DNA from: Rhizobium sp. N324
GTDB lineage: Bacteria > Pseudomonadota > Alphaproteobacteria > Rhizobiales > Rhizobiaceae
Assembly: GCF_001664485.1 (NCBI RefSeq)
Contig: NZ_CP013634.1
Coordinates: 124,001-188,000 of the forward strand
Length of the DNA: 64,000 nucleotides
Direction of reading: 5' to 3'
Under the pieces are notes generated by a model. That model had not been told where the DNA came from and did no database searches. It worked only from the letters and a program-made list of their open reading frames with translations. The position numbers were made by a program, and so were the translations under genes. This document shows, one piece after another, positions 36,904-45,045 of the stretch (the stretch's first letter is position 1; each line of letters opens with the position of its first letter).

Positions 36904-37323
36904 ATGTCAATGCCGACTGGACGTAAAATAACCCTTGTGCCACGCAGCCTTACCTCGGCCGATTTGCCTGATCCATTCTGGGAAATCGATCTTCTCAAGG
37001 AGCAGGGTTATGAAGCTCCGGATCTCGCCAGGGTGAAATTTCAACTATCGCTAGACATTGGACCAGTTGGCTCCGCGGCGGCAGATACCTTTCAATGTAT
37101 AGTTGTTACGGAGGAGCTGAAGAGCACTCTGAGGGGAAATGCGAAAATTATCTTGATGGATACATATAGCTACGGCAAATTCAAGGAGAATATTCTCTCA
37201 ATAATTGCCAATTGCGAGGCTGATACCTGGTACGGCTGCATAGTAAATCTTCGAAGATATTTCTCATGGGAATACGAAGGCATGTATAGCGAAGCAGAAA
37301 TTCGAAGGCTTAACGATCGATAG
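36904..37323 (+). CDS. Imm8-like immunity protein
   Basis: A 139-residue protein. The C-terminal 90 residues resemble Imm8 (LSLDIGPVGSAAADTFQCIV, then a C-terminal Trp/Tyr-rich segment). The first ~20 codons recur, at 50/55 identity, at 44448-44502, where they are joined to an unrelated tail. A second ATG lies at 36910. Confidence 0.62.
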   Translation: MSMPTGRKITLVPRSLTSADLPDPFWEIDLLKEQGYEAPDLARVKFQLSLDIGPVGSAAADTFQCIVVTEELKSTLRGNAKIILMDTYSYGKFKENILSIIANCEADTWYGCIVNLRRYFSWEYEGMYSEAEIRRLNDR

Positions 37324-37363
37324 TTGCATATGCCAGAAGGTGTAATGGCCTGGGGATATTGAA

Positions 37364-37648
37364 ATGGCTTACATTGCTGCGACAAATGAATGCGGGTTGA
37401 TAATAAGAAAAGCCGCTCTGATTGAAAAGAAGCTTTCCCGCCAAGTCCTTGTCGAAGTGATGCAGGGAATCGATCTCATTGCGGAAAACGGGGATCTCCT
37501 GACGTTCGGACCTTTGTTCGGGGAAGAAGCCTACCGAGCAATCATGGGGCGCCTCGAAGCGGCTGGTCTTGACTATGTGGACGATTATTTCGGCCTGGAT
37601 ATGCCGGTGCCCTCCTGGATTGAAATTGGCGTCCAATGGCGAAGCTGA
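37364..37648 (+). CDS. Hypothetical small protein in immunity array
   Basis: A 94-residue acidic protein of unknown family (MAYIAATNECGLIIRKAALI). Its end overlaps the next gene by 13 bases, so the two are probably co-expressed. Context suggests an immunity or accessory role, not shown by the sequence itself. Confidence 0.55.
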   Translation: MAYIAATNECGLIIRKAALIEKKLSRQVLVEVMQGIDLIAENGDLLTFGPLFGEEAYRAIMGRLEAAGLDYVDDYFGLDMPVPSWIEIGVQWRS

Positions 37649-38097
37649 GGATCGGCGATATCGTCGAGATCAACACGGCGAAGGGATTGGCCTATGCACA
37701 TTACGCGCATAGGCACAAGCAATATGGCGCGTTGCTGCGCGTATTCGGGAAACTCTTTAATGCCCGGCCTGATAGCTTCGCCGATCTCGTGCGCAGCCGA
37801 CCGGTGTTTATGTGCTTCTTTCCGCTTAACGCGGCCGTTCATCGACGTATCGTATCAATCGCAGGCGATGAGGCGCTGCCAGTTGAAGCCAGGAAATTCC
37901 CTATATTCCGTGCTGGTGTTGTAGATCCGGCTACGCGAAAAGTAGAGGTTTGGTGGCTGTGGGATGGCGAGAAAGAATGGCCGATCGGGCAGTTGACTGC
38001 CGAACAGCGTCAGCTTTCGATTCGAGCAATCTGGAATGATACAATATTGGTAGAGCGCATTGAAGCTGGTTGGACGCCGGAAGCAGATCCGACGTAG
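37636..38097 (+). CDS. Imm26-like protein
   Basis: A 153-residue protein opening with GDIVEINTAKGLAYAHYAHR, similar in pattern to Imm26 proteins, and including FGKLFNARPDSFADL. It overlaps the previous gene. The family match is from memory of the pattern and is moderate. It is the last intact gene before the IS630 insertion. Confidence 0.5.
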   Translation: MAKLRIGDIVEINTAKGLAYAHYAHRHKQYGALLRVFGKLFNARPDSFADLVRSRPVFMCFFPLNAAVHRRIVSIAGDEALPVEARKFPIFRAGVVDPATRKVEVWWLWDGEKEWPIGQLTAEQRQLSIRAIWNDTILVERIEAGWTPEADPT

Positions 38098-38235
38098 AGG
38101 CAGTAGACAGGGCGCTATCGGCGACCTGCTTAGGGGCATCAAAACGATCACCGGTCCCCAGGAGGCAGCTGGAACTACAGCTTGCCAGTGATCGCTGATG
38201 GCGCGGTCGGTTCGGTCTAGAGTCTGTCAGGTTTA

Positions 38236-38826
38236 TTATGAACCATACCCTGCATGTCTGAGGTAGTTGGAGCACTCCTGGGGACTGAACGCCTTCAAGA
38301 GCTCTCCAATGCGTCTCCATGTTGTTTCGACGGCTCGTTCGTCTGCCTTTCTGACGAGTGTCTTGAGCTTTGCGAACATCATCTCGATGGGATTGAGGTC
38401 GGGGCTGTAGGGCGGCAGGAAGAAGAGATGTGCACCGACGTCTCGGATCGAGTCGCGGGCCGGCTTTCCCTTGTGGCTCCCCAGATTATCGAGGATGACG
38501 ATGTCACCGGCTTTGAGTGTCGGGACCAGACATTGCCGAACCCATGCGGTAAAAGCGATGCCATTGATGGGACCATCGAGGACGAAGGGGGCAACGATGC
38601 TATCGCGGCGTAAGCCGGCCAGGAAGGTCAGCGTCTTCCAATGACCATGAGGGACTTTTGCAATGAGGGGCTCTCCCCGCTGACACCATCCGCAGGTGCG
38701 TGTCATGTTGGTCTTGACCCAGGTCTCGTCGATGAAGACAAGACGGTCCGGATCAAGCCGATGCTGATGGGTCTTCCATCGCATCCGGAACCGGGCCACC
38801 TTCGGGCGGTCCTGCTCGCTTGCCAC
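38236..38826 (-). CDS. IS630 transposase, C-terminal catalytic part (orfB)
   Basis: The reading frame contains the DDE catalytic residues: LVFIDETW, IVILDNLGSHK and DLNPIEMMFAKLK. It is joined to orfA by a frameshift at a run of eight A (coding strand) near 38834; the fused product would read FKK then TLVASEQ. Confidence 0.87.
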   Translation of the reverse strand: MASEQDRPKVARFRMRWKTHQHRLDPDRLVFIDETWVKTNMTRTCGWCQRGEPLIAKVPHGHWKTLTFLAGLRRDSIVAPFVLDGPINGIAFTAWVRQCLVPTLKAGDIVILDNLGSHKGKPARDSIRDVGAHLFFLPPYSPDLNPIEMMFAKLKTLVRKADERAVETTWRRIGELLKAFSPQECSNYLRHAGYGS

Positions 38827-39178
38827 CAGCGTTTTTTTTGAAGGTCTTGCCCTCGCTGCGCAGGAAGCGCCAGACGGTGTCGTGAGACACGTTGATCCCC
38901 GCAGCCTTCAGGTCCGCCGACAGTGCACGCACCGTCCAGTCGGACTTGACTTGTAGCCGCTGACGCACGGCATCGGCGGCCGCACCCCTCAGTGTCGGTT
39001 TGACATAGCCGCCGATCTTCGCCGGCATCAGGCCTTTACCTGAACGATCGAGCTGTCCGATCCGTACCGCTGTCGCAGCCGATATGCCGAACCGCTCCGC
39101 TGCGGCGCGAACCGTCATGCCATCATTCAACGCTGTCGCAATGCGCGTTCGCAAATCCAGAGAAAGAGGTCGCACCAT
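38753..39178 (-). CDS. IS630 transposase, N-terminal DNA-binding part (orfA)
   Basis: It starts MVRPLSLDLRTR with a helix-turn-helix (GMTVRAAAERFGISAATAVR) and overlaps orfB in another frame. A slippery A8 run supports fusion by ribosomal or transcriptional slippage. Confidence 0.85.
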   Translation of the reverse strand: MVRPLSLDLRTRIATALNDGMTVRAAAERFGISAATAVRIGQLDRSGKGLMPAKIGGYVKPTLRGAAADAVRQRLQVKSDWTVRALSADLKAAGINVSHDTVWRFLRSEGKTFKKNAGGKRAGPPEGGPVPDAMEDPSASA

Positions 39179-39269
39179 CATTGCTGGCCTCCACACCAGC
39201 AACGATCTTGAATCACAAAATTGAAGACAAGGGAATCTCCACACGATTCCGTTTAGCGCTGACAGACTC

Positions 39270-39330
39270 TAGGAATGTCGGCATGAGCTTGACGGACGTC
39301 CCTCCCATCGACCTTGACGCGGCTATCCTT
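39270..39330 (+). repeat. 61-bp repeat, copy 1
   Basis: 57 of 61 bases match 44982-45042. Both begin TAGGAATG and encode MSLTDV-x-PIDLDAAIL in the same frame. Here the IS630 element ends exactly at its first bases. Confidence 0.8.
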
Positions 39331-39501
39331 AAGGATGTGATCATCGAGGCAGAAGTCGTAGAAGAGCTGCGCCGGAGCCGCCTGACATCCCATCATTCGC
39401 CTGATCCCCTGCAAATCACTCACAGGATTGAATCACGCGTCCCAAGCGCCTGCAATGGAGAGTTTTTCAACAGTATCGGCCCGAAGCGGACAAAGAGCTA
39501 A
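39283..39501 (+). CDS. Hypothetical 72-aa ORF with duplicated N-terminus
   Basis: Begins MSLTDVPPIDLDAAILKDV, a start shared with the ORF at 44995, then diverges. It lies directly beside the IS630 end, and its tail looks unstructured. It is probably the truncated remainder of a gene from the array. Confidence 0.35.
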   Translation: MSLTDVPPIDLDAAILKDVIIEAEVVEELRRSRLTSHHSPDPLQITHRIESRVPSACNGEFFNSIGPKRTKS

Positions 39502-39505
39502 GCTC

Positions 39506-40042
39506 TTACGAACGACGAAATGACGCTCTTACAGTTTTAAAAACATCGGCGCGGGATTTCAACAAAACTTGCTCAAACCACATGCTTCGACCCGGCCACA
39601 ACTCAAGCCGCTTAGTTCCCTTCTTCGCCGAGGCGACCGCCGACGAGTAGAATTTCTTGAGTGCGGTTGAAGGAGAAATGTGGGCGTCACCACACACAAA
39701 GAAGCTTTGGTAGGAAAGCATGACACGAAACACCGTGTTGCCCGAACCGGACAGCGGGAGCGTCAGCATTTTCAGGTGACCAGAACCGGCAAACTGATCG
39801 ACTATGAAAATCCGTGAGCCGTCGGAGTATTCATGTGGTTTGAAACTGAAGTCATCGGTCGCAAAGGAAGGGTGTTTGATAAAAAGCTGTTGCAGTTGAA
39901 GGTTCAGTTGTTCGAGTAAATCGCGGTCCGGCCTTCGTGAGGTAGGCAGATTGTCATCTTTCGTAATGATGCACTCTGATAATTCTTCCTCAATAAAGCT
40001 GCGCATTCGGTCTTGAGAAAGAACAAACTCGGTATCAGCCAT
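39506..40042 (-). CDS. Hypothetical protein, 178 aa
   Basis: Unknown family. It has a natural composition, with alternating polar and beta-type segments (RIFIVDQFAGSGHLKMLTLP) and a Lys-rich helix (YSSAVASAKKGTKRLELWPG). It is one of the two genes in the array that face left, the other being the DUF4291 gene at 45 kb. Confidence 0.55.
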   Translation of the reverse strand: MADTEFVLSQDRMRSFIEEELSECIITKDDNLPTSRRPDRDLLEQLNLQLQQLFIKHPSFATDDFSFKPHEYSDGSRIFIVDQFAGSGHLKMLTLPLSGSGNTVFRVMLSYQSFFVCGDAHISPSTALKKFYSSAVASAKKGTKRLELWPGRSMWFEQVLLKSRADVFKTVRASFRRS

Positions 40043-40107
40043 GATGCGCTGTCCTGGATGGGCTTCGTACGGGCTTATGGACTAACGCAGCTGTGACATG
40101 TCCGCAA

Positions 40108-40195
40108 TTGGCACATTCTTACCATGTCGGTCACAGCGGAAGGTATTCGGAACGGCCTGACGCGCTTGGTCAATGTGCGAGAAAAACAGCGCTTA
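40108..40195 (+). repeat. Inverted repeat of about 88 bp, left copy
   Basis: TTGGCACATTCTTACC through ACAGCGCTTA. An imperfect inverted copy lies at 41092-41177 (shared blocks include CTTGGTCAATGT and ACAGCGCTTA). The pair encloses the CdiI-like pseudogene and the DUF4279 gene. Confidence 0.7.
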
Positions 40196-40221
40196 CGAAC
40201 CATCATGGGTTATCCTACACC

Positions 40222-40536
40222 ATGACGACAAGTGATATTGCTGACCGGATACTTCGACCAAGACTGGGAGATGGATGCGTCCTCGCCTGATGAAGTCATT
40301 GTCCAGTTTTTGAGACGCAGGCCTGGCCGGGACGAGATCGATCGAATCATTGCTCGGATCTGTCGCTACTTGGGCGAAAGGACGATGCGGTTATCGAGCG
40401 TGGTTTGCTCGAAGAATTAGGTGGCTACTGCTTGCCAACTGCGGACGATATGAGCGCGCGCAACTGGCTTAAACATATAGTCGACCTTCTCAGTGAAGGG
40501 TTAGTTGCGGCCAAGGTCACAACGACGCGCGGTTAA
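40222..40536 (+). pseudogene. CdiI-like contact-dependent inhibition immunity gene, broken
   Basis: It starts MTTSDIAD, loses frame, and continues in another frame as GYFDQDWEMDASSPDEV, the YFxQDW signature of CdiI-type immunity proteins, up to RICRYLGE. It shifts again to DDAVIERGLLEELGGYCLPT and ends at 40536. Compared with the paralogous start at 41771, about 17 bases are missing near 40240. A further one-base lesion lies near 40377. Confidence 0.65.
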
Positions 40537-40594
40537 CGAACTCCTGGAAAAAAAGTGCTATGGAGATAAAGAGACCATTTGGGGGAGGTCAAGC

Positions 40595-41038
40595 ATGGCC
40601 GATATTTACAGAACTGTCGCCTCCCTAAGCTTTGTCGGTGATGATCTTGATCCAGACGAAATTTCGCGCGGGCTTGGTGAACCCACAAAAGGAGCAAGAA
40701 AGGGAGGCATCTTGCTTACGCCCGGAGGTACGGAGCGCGTCTCGCACACCGGCATTTGGCTTCTCCAGACGGAGGACGCACAGCCGGGGAATCTTGACCA
40801 CCAGATACTCGCACTATTCTCTCCCCTCAGCGAAAACATTGATATCTGGAAAGATTTTGCTGGCCGCTACCGAGGAAGAATCTTTGTTGGACTTTTTCTA
40901 TCAACTTCTAACGAGGGTTTGGGTATCTCTCCCCAGGCATTGAGCGCCATCGGCGTCCGTGGACTTGAACTTGACCTAGATGTCTACAGCGGCAACGTCG
41001 ACGAGGCGGAGGTTGGAGACATTCAAAGCAGCAAATGA
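40595..41038 (+). CDS. DUF4279-domain protein
   Basis: A 147-residue protein with the DUF4279 pattern ASLSFVGDDLDPDEISRGLG and GIWLLQTEDAQPG. A strong GGGGGAGG ribosome site precedes the ATG at 40595. DUF4279 proteins often sit in immunity-gene arrays. The gene is intact within the inverted-repeat-bounded segment. Confidence 0.78.
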   Translation: MADIYRTVASLSFVGDDLDPDEISRGLGEPTKGARKGGILLTPGGTERVSHTGIWLLQTEDAQPGNLDHQILALFSPLSENIDIWKDFAGRYRGRIFVGLFLSTSNEGLGISPQALSAIGVRGLELDLDVYSGNVDEAEVGDIQSSK

Positions 41039-41091
41039 GCGTCACGACCGCCTTTGACCACGAATGAGCTTATCGACCTGTCGCAACGCTA

Positions 41092-41177
41092 TAAGCGCTG
41101 TCTCGCTCGTACATTGACCAAGAGCGTTGGCTCGTTTCGAGACTATCGCTGTGATAGAGATTGCAAGAATGCGCCAA
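41092..41177 (-). repeat. Inverted repeat of about 88 bp, right copy
   Basis: Reverse complement reads TTGGCGCATTCTTGCAAT through ACAGCGCTTA and aligns with 40108-40195. With its partner it bounds a 1070-bp unit. Confidence 0.7.
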
Positions 41178-41243
41178 CTGGGGTGATTGCAGGACTGCTT
41201 GCCACGGTTTACTGAAAGACTGCCCACCGGACCGGACGTCCTC

Positions 41244-41588
41244 ATGCCCTCCCGCCTCACAAATCGTTTTGAAGAATATAGAAGGCTTCAGCCCGCGAAA
41301 TTCGAACGCGACGCAGCTCTTTTAGAGCTTGTTCAATCGCTCGGTGTAGGTGGCTCCGTCTTTCATGTCCTAAACGAGATACCCGAACAGGGCGAAGACC
41401 TCTTCACTCTGCTATGCGACGACCAACTTGTTATGTCGTTCGAAGTTCCTCGCGGAAAGATGCCGCTTTACGCCGTGGACATTGTTAAAGTTCCCATCGC
41501 GGAATATCGCAACAAGATCGGTCAAGGCAAACACCGCAAACGTCTCGATGAGACGTTAAAGAACGCGCGAGTTCTGCTGGGCAGGTAG
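41244..41588 (+). CDS. Hypothetical protein, 114 aa
   Basis: Starts MPSRLTNRFEEYRRLQPAKF. The C-terminus is basic (GQGKHRKRLDETLKNARVLL). I do not recognise the family. The start could be further upstream (41187), but the ATG at 41244 gives the more natural N-terminus. Confidence 0.5.
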   Translation: MPSRLTNRFEEYRRLQPAKFERDAALLELVQSLGVGGSVFHVLNEIPEQGEDLFTLLCDDQLVMSFEVPRGKMPLYAVDIVKVPIAEYRNKIGQGKHRKRLDETLKNARVLLGR

Positions 41589-41621
41589 GAAGCGGTACCT
41601 GCCATGGGCCGACAGCAGACC

Positions 41622-41690
41622 TCAGCCGTGTGTTCGCTGCGCGTAAATCCACGGCAGGAGACGCTCAATCTGGCTTTGCTTGTGGCGCCG
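41622..41690 (-). pseudogene. IS66 transposase C-terminal fragment
   Basis: The minus strand encodes HKQSQIERLLPWIYAQ then a stop, the typical end of IS66-family TnpC. Only this tail remains. Confidence 0.65.
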
Positions 41691-41770
41691 CGGCTGCCGT
41701 ACCTGGTGCTGGCGTAAGAGCTGTACTGGAAGGTACGGGTGGTGGCGGATCATCACAGGATATCTGCACC

Positions 41771-41870
41771 ATGACGACAAGTGATAATGCTGACCTGAGG
41801 TCATTCTTCGGCGGGTACTTCCACCAAGACTGGGCTATGGCATTCACACATTTTGGAGCAATCGATCCGC
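41771..41870 (+). pseudogene. CdiI-like immunity gene, 5' fragment
   Basis: Encodes MTTSDNADLRSFFGGYFHQDW, the intact CdiI-type start also seen broken at 40222. After about residue 30 it is replaced by transposase sequence. Confidence 0.6.
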
Positions 41871-42217
41871 AAGCGATGATCGATGAAGCGGCCTTGCGCA
41901 CGGCCGGCCGCTGCGCGGATCGGCATATCCTGGCCATTCAGGATACGACGGTGGTCCGCGCCAGCGGCGGTGGCGGCCTTCGATCCATGAACAGTTTCTA
42001 AGCCGCGACCAGGGCAAGCGCGGCACCCAGCGCGCGCGTCCGATCGAGGAGAAGGAGAGTTATCGCTGGCTGGGACGAAAGCCATATCTACGAAGCCTTC
42101 ACCCGAAGGCCCGCCAATGTCGACCTTATCGTGCGTTCCGCCAAAGACCGCAGTTTCGGCAAAGACCAGCACTCGCTATTTGCCATGGCCGATGCCTTGC
42201 CGGTTGCGATGCCGGAG
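41857..42217 (+). pseudogene. IS4-family (Tn5-like) transposase remnant
   Basis: Frame pieces read RHILAIQDTTVVRASGGGGL, then RGTQRARPIEEKESYRWL, then HIYEAFTRRPANVDLIVRSA, all typical of Tn5-like IS4 transposases. They lie in different frames with stops between, so the element is dead. Confidence 0.7.
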
Positions 42218-42219
42218 CG

Positions 42220-42417
42220 GAGAATTGGGCGACCATCGCTTCGCTCGTCGAGACCTGTAAGCTCAACGCTATCGATCCCCTTGCTTATCTGACCGTAACG
42301 CTCACCGCCATCGCCAGAGGCCATAGGCAGAGCCAGATCGAGGAACTATTACCGTGGAATATGATCCAAGCGTCCGAAGGGATAAAGATAGGTGTCGGGC
42401 CCTTACTGCGGGCTTGA
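42220..42417 (+). pseudogene. IS66 transposase C-terminal fragment
   Basis: Encodes ENWATIASLVETCKLNAIDP and SQIEELLPWN, the C-terminus of an IS66-family transposase, joined directly to the IS4-like remnant. Confidence 0.7.
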
Positions 42418-42496
42418 TGCAAGAGTTGATATCGGACCGTCATGCTGTTATTGCGGGTGATCGTCACAGATGCGGCACGCGGTGCCCGCTTTTCTT

Positions 42497-42946
42497 ATGT
42501 CAATCGACTATAGCTTTGTAGATGGGCCGCGAGGCGGGCTCACCTTTGATTTCATTCCTTGCGATCACGACTTTCTCGGTCAATTCAGCTATGATCGCTT
42601 AAACCCGGCCGTATTCAACATACGAGAAGAAGCTTTCTTGTTCATTGAGGGATTGGTAGCCCGTTCCTTCCCTGATTGGTCGAACGCCTATCGTCACTGG
42701 GGCACCACATGGATAGGGCGAGATACTTGGCTAGATATTCTCGCGCGCCTTGACGAACTCCGTCGTGACGTGAGGGGGAATGTGCCCTGGAGTGCAATAG
42801 TCGGCAAGTACGTTCTGTACGCCGGTCTGATGCCGCGCAAACATAAATTCCATCGGAAAGCCCTGCTGACATTCCTTGACCGGTTCGAGGAACGCGTATG
42901 GTCAGTGATCCAACACCATCCTTATTTGCTGATCAGCGGCATTTGA
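42497..42946 (+). CDS. Hypothetical protein, 149 aa
   Basis: MSIDYSFVDGPRGGLTFDFI start; helical second half with Trp and Arg residues (DTWLDILARLDELRRDVRG). Unknown family; size and context suit an immunity protein. An upstream ATG at 42470 would add nine residues. Confidence 0.55.
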   Translation: MSIDYSFVDGPRGGLTFDFIPCDHDFLGQFSYDRLNPAVFNIREEAFLFIEGLVARSFPDWSNAYRHWGTTWIGRDTWLDILARLDELRRDVRGNVPWSAIVGKYVLYAGLMPRKHKFHRKALLTFLDRFEERVWSVIQHHPYLLISGI

Positions 42947-42968
42947 CGCGTAGCAACGCGATCCCATC

Positions 42969-43358
42969 ATGTCAGACGTCGACCACGCTACCTTTGAGGG
43001 CATTGCCGATCTAGTTTTGGAAGTGCCCTATTCGAACAATCACGTTCGGATGATCGTCAACGATACATTGCCATGGACGGCCGATCAGGCTCTCTCGTTC
43101 CATGGATGGTCAGACGAAGAGATCATAACTTTTCATATGGATTTCCTAGGGCAAAAGATAGACGCCTGCATAGGTGTTGCGGGAAGCGAGGCGTTCCGGC
43201 TCAGGCATCCGGGCACGACCCCGGACAACATTCGGCTCGTGCTCAGGCTCAGGCATTTGCCTACACCCAGCGCGGAGGGATTTCTGATACTGATCGAAAA
43301 GCGAGTGAAGAGCGAAGAAATGCAATTCCGCTACGGTTATGGTGGCGACTCCATGTAA
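42969..43358 (+). CDS. Hypothetical protein, 129 aa
   Basis: Small acidic protein of unknown family (ALSFHGWSDEEIITFHMDFL). It follows the previous gene by 22 bases and may be co-transcribed with it. Confidence 0.5.
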   Translation: MSDVDHATFEGIADLVLEVPYSNNHVRMIVNDTLPWTADQALSFHGWSDEEIITFHMDFLGQKIDACIGVAGSEAFRLRHPGTTPDNIRLVLRLRHLPTPSAEGFLILIEKRVKSEEMQFRYGYGGDSM

Positions 43359-43390
43359 CGCTTGACACAACCGAGCACTCGGTAGTCGGG

Positions 43391-43702
43391 ATGAAATCCG
43401 CAAATACCGCATGGTGGGCCAACCGTACATCCGATGAGACGTTTGAGGACTTTTCCCGGATGGTCGAGACTGGAGCCGGTCGCCGCGAGCCTAGATTCCG
43501 CAATCCTCTTAGCAATGATTTTTGGAACGAATCTAGCCTAAGACGTACCGTTCGAGGCCTCGATATCATTCGTCGTCTCCGCGAAGGTAAGCAGATCCCC
43601 CAGATCAGGACAGACTTTCCCGGAGAGGACAGCTTTATATTCGATATCCTTGAATTTTCGCAGACGCGGCGCGAGCGCCTTGCCAGATGGCAAAAAAGAT
43701 GA
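43391..43702 (+). CDS. Hypothetical protein, 103 aa, Arg-rich
   Basis: MKSANTAWWANRTSDETFED start and an Arg-rich C-terminus (FSQTRRERLARWQKR). The frame is open on both strands here, so coding is uncertain. Size and basic character would also fit a detached toxin C-terminal domain. About 227 bases after it (43703-43929) hold nothing I can name. Confidence 0.35.
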   Translation: MKSANTAWWANRTSDETFEDFSRMVETGAGRREPRFRNPLSNDFWNESSLRRTVRGLDIIRRLREGKQIPQIRTDFPGEDSFIFDILEFSQTRRERLARWQKR

Positions 43703-43929
43703 CCTTGTCCTCTTTCCAAAAATTTTGGCGGCGTCCAACACCTTCCGCCTAATGAAAGATCGCAAGGATTTGGGTTCGCTAAATCTGCTCGTTGTCACGA
43801 TCTGCTCGATCACATTGCCGAGAAAACTCTATTTTGAAGGCGGGGAGATTACCCGATGTCGCACCTGCAACACCGATCCTATCAAGGGCTACCGAACCAA
43901 ATTCAACTCAGCAACTTCAACATACTCCC

Positions 43930-44439
43930 ATGAACGACCAGTCGAAGATTGAGCGTTTCATTGAACGAATCGTGGCCGGCGCTTCACAAGCTCAGCTGGA
44001 AATCGAGTCCCGGGAACTCGACTTGAACGAAGTCGGCCTACATGGTCGAACACCGCTCATGGTCTCGGCAGCTGAAGGTTTGCTTGCAGCGGTTGAGACG
44101 CTGGTGCGGAACGGTGCATCGGTACACGCGACCGGTCGTGTTGAAATGACGGCACTGCACGAAGCATCTGCCAATGGCGAAGCAGCCGTTGCAAACTATC
44201 TACTATCCCTTGGCGCGGACGTGAACGCCGAGACTGTCGATGGGGTGACCCCGCTGATGTGCGCGGCGGCCTGGGGAAACACCGAAGTTGCAAAGCTATT
44301 GTTGGAGAACCATGCGGATCTGACAAAGACCGATCGCACTGGTGCAACGGCCGCCGATATTGCGCGCGAGAAAGGTGAGGACGATACCGCGGACCTGATC
44401 AACTCATACTCGTCGCGGAGGCGATTGTTGGGATCATGA
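43930..44439 (+). CDS. Ankyrin-repeat protein
   Basis: A 169-residue protein with three clear ankyrin repeats (for example GRTPLMVSAAEGLLAAVETL, MTALHEASANGEAAVANYLL, GVTPLMCAAAWGNTEVAKLL). Ankyrin proteins of this size serve as immunity or adaptor proteins. The ATG at 43930 starts MNDQSKIERFIERIV. Confidence 0.78.
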   Translation: MNDQSKIERFIERIVAGASQAQLEIESRELDLNEVGLHGRTPLMVSAAEGLLAAVETLVRNGASVHATGRVEMTALHEASANGEAAVANYLLSLGADVNAETVDGVTPLMCAAAWGNTEVAKLLLENHADLTKTDRTGATAADIAREKGEDDTADLINSYSSRRRLLGS

Positions 44440-44443
44440 GTCG

Positions 44444-44596
44444 ATGTCGACTGGAAGTAAAATAACCCGCGTGCCACGCAGCCTTACCTCGGCCGGCTTG
44501 CCATCGGCGATGATCCCAACCCAGCGTCGCGAGATTGATGACTTAAACGCGTGGTTTGGCGATGGGGCGGAGCAGGACTTCTCATCGAGGTGGTGA
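44444..44596 (+). CDS. 50-aa ORF with Imm8-gene start duplicated
   Basis: Encodes MSTGSKITRVPRSLTSAGLP, near-identical to the start of the Imm8-like gene at 36904, then an unrelated tail ending at 44596. Bases 44448-44502 match 36914-36968 at 50 of 55. It is probably a chimeric remnant made by recombination between immunity genes. Confidence 0.4.
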   Translation: MSTGSKITRVPRSLTSAGLPSAMIPTQRREIDDLNAWFGDGAEQDFSSRW

Positions 44597-44600
44597 AACC

Positions 44601-44984
44601 ATGAAATCCGTAGTTATGATGTTCACGGCCGAGCCCGATCTCAGCCGCATTGCTGAAGCCTATGGAGACATAGGATCAACGGATCTGCAATCACCCGGAC
44701 GCCTTGTCGTGGAAGGTGATTGGGGATGGTTTGCGGTCGGCATAGACCGCGACCTTCAAGGTGAGTTCTCCGACCTTGAACGAGCAAGAATAGCGCGGCT
44801 CGTCGCTGAGCCGGTCTATGCGCAGCTTGAATACAGCAACTCGGCGGCAGCGGATTTGGCGATCAAGCTAATGCCGGCGACAGCCGAGACGCTGATCGAC
44901 AACGATCACGGGATGCTTCGGTCGATCGCGGAGGTGCGGGACCTGATCTGCAGGGGGATAAAGTGGCAAACGAATTCGGTCTAG
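44601..44984 (+). CDS. Hypothetical protein, 127 aa
   Basis: Starts MKSVVMMFTAEPDLSRIAEA after GGTGG. Unknown family; compact alpha/beta pattern with GDWGWFAVGIDRDLQGEFSD. Probably another immunity-like protein. It ends just before the second 61-bp repeat copy. Confidence 0.55.
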   Translation: MKSVVMMFTAEPDLSRIAEAYGDIGSTDLQSPGRLVVEGDWGWFAVGIDRDLQGEFSDLERARIARLVAEPVYAQLEYSNSAAADLAIKLMPATAETLIDNDHGMLRSIAEVRDLICRGIKWQTNSV

Positions 44985-45042
44985 GAATGCCTGCATGAGC
45001 TTGACGGACGTCACTCCCATTGACCTTGACGCGGCTATCCTT
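44982..45042 (+). repeat. 61-bp repeat, copy 2
   Basis: Matches 39270-39330 at 57 of 61 bases. Here the uninterrupted target sequence TTCGGTCTAGGA precedes it. It encodes MSLTDVTPIDLDAAIL at the start of a 32-residue frame (44995-45093). Confidence 0.8.
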
Positions 45043-45045
45043 GAT

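Larger units (their letters stand above)
38220..39269 (-). mobile_element. IS630-family insertion sequence
   Basis: A complete 1050-bp element. Terminal inverted repeats read GAGTCTGTCAG at the left and CTGACAGACTC at the right. TA dinucleotides flank it at 38218-38219 and 39270-39271, as expected for IS630 target duplication. The transposase is in two frames. The insertion interrupts a sequence that exists uninterrupted at about 44974-44990. Confidence 0.9.

Noticed and set aside
36904..37323. Repeats in the accessory region as a CRISPR array
   Set aside because: Repeats are only two copies each, of different lengths, and lie in gene starts; no regular spacer pattern exists.
43261..43813. 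Minus-strand open frames opposite the 43.4-kb small gene
   Set aside because: No family or start signal; kept the plus-strand frame at low confidence instead.
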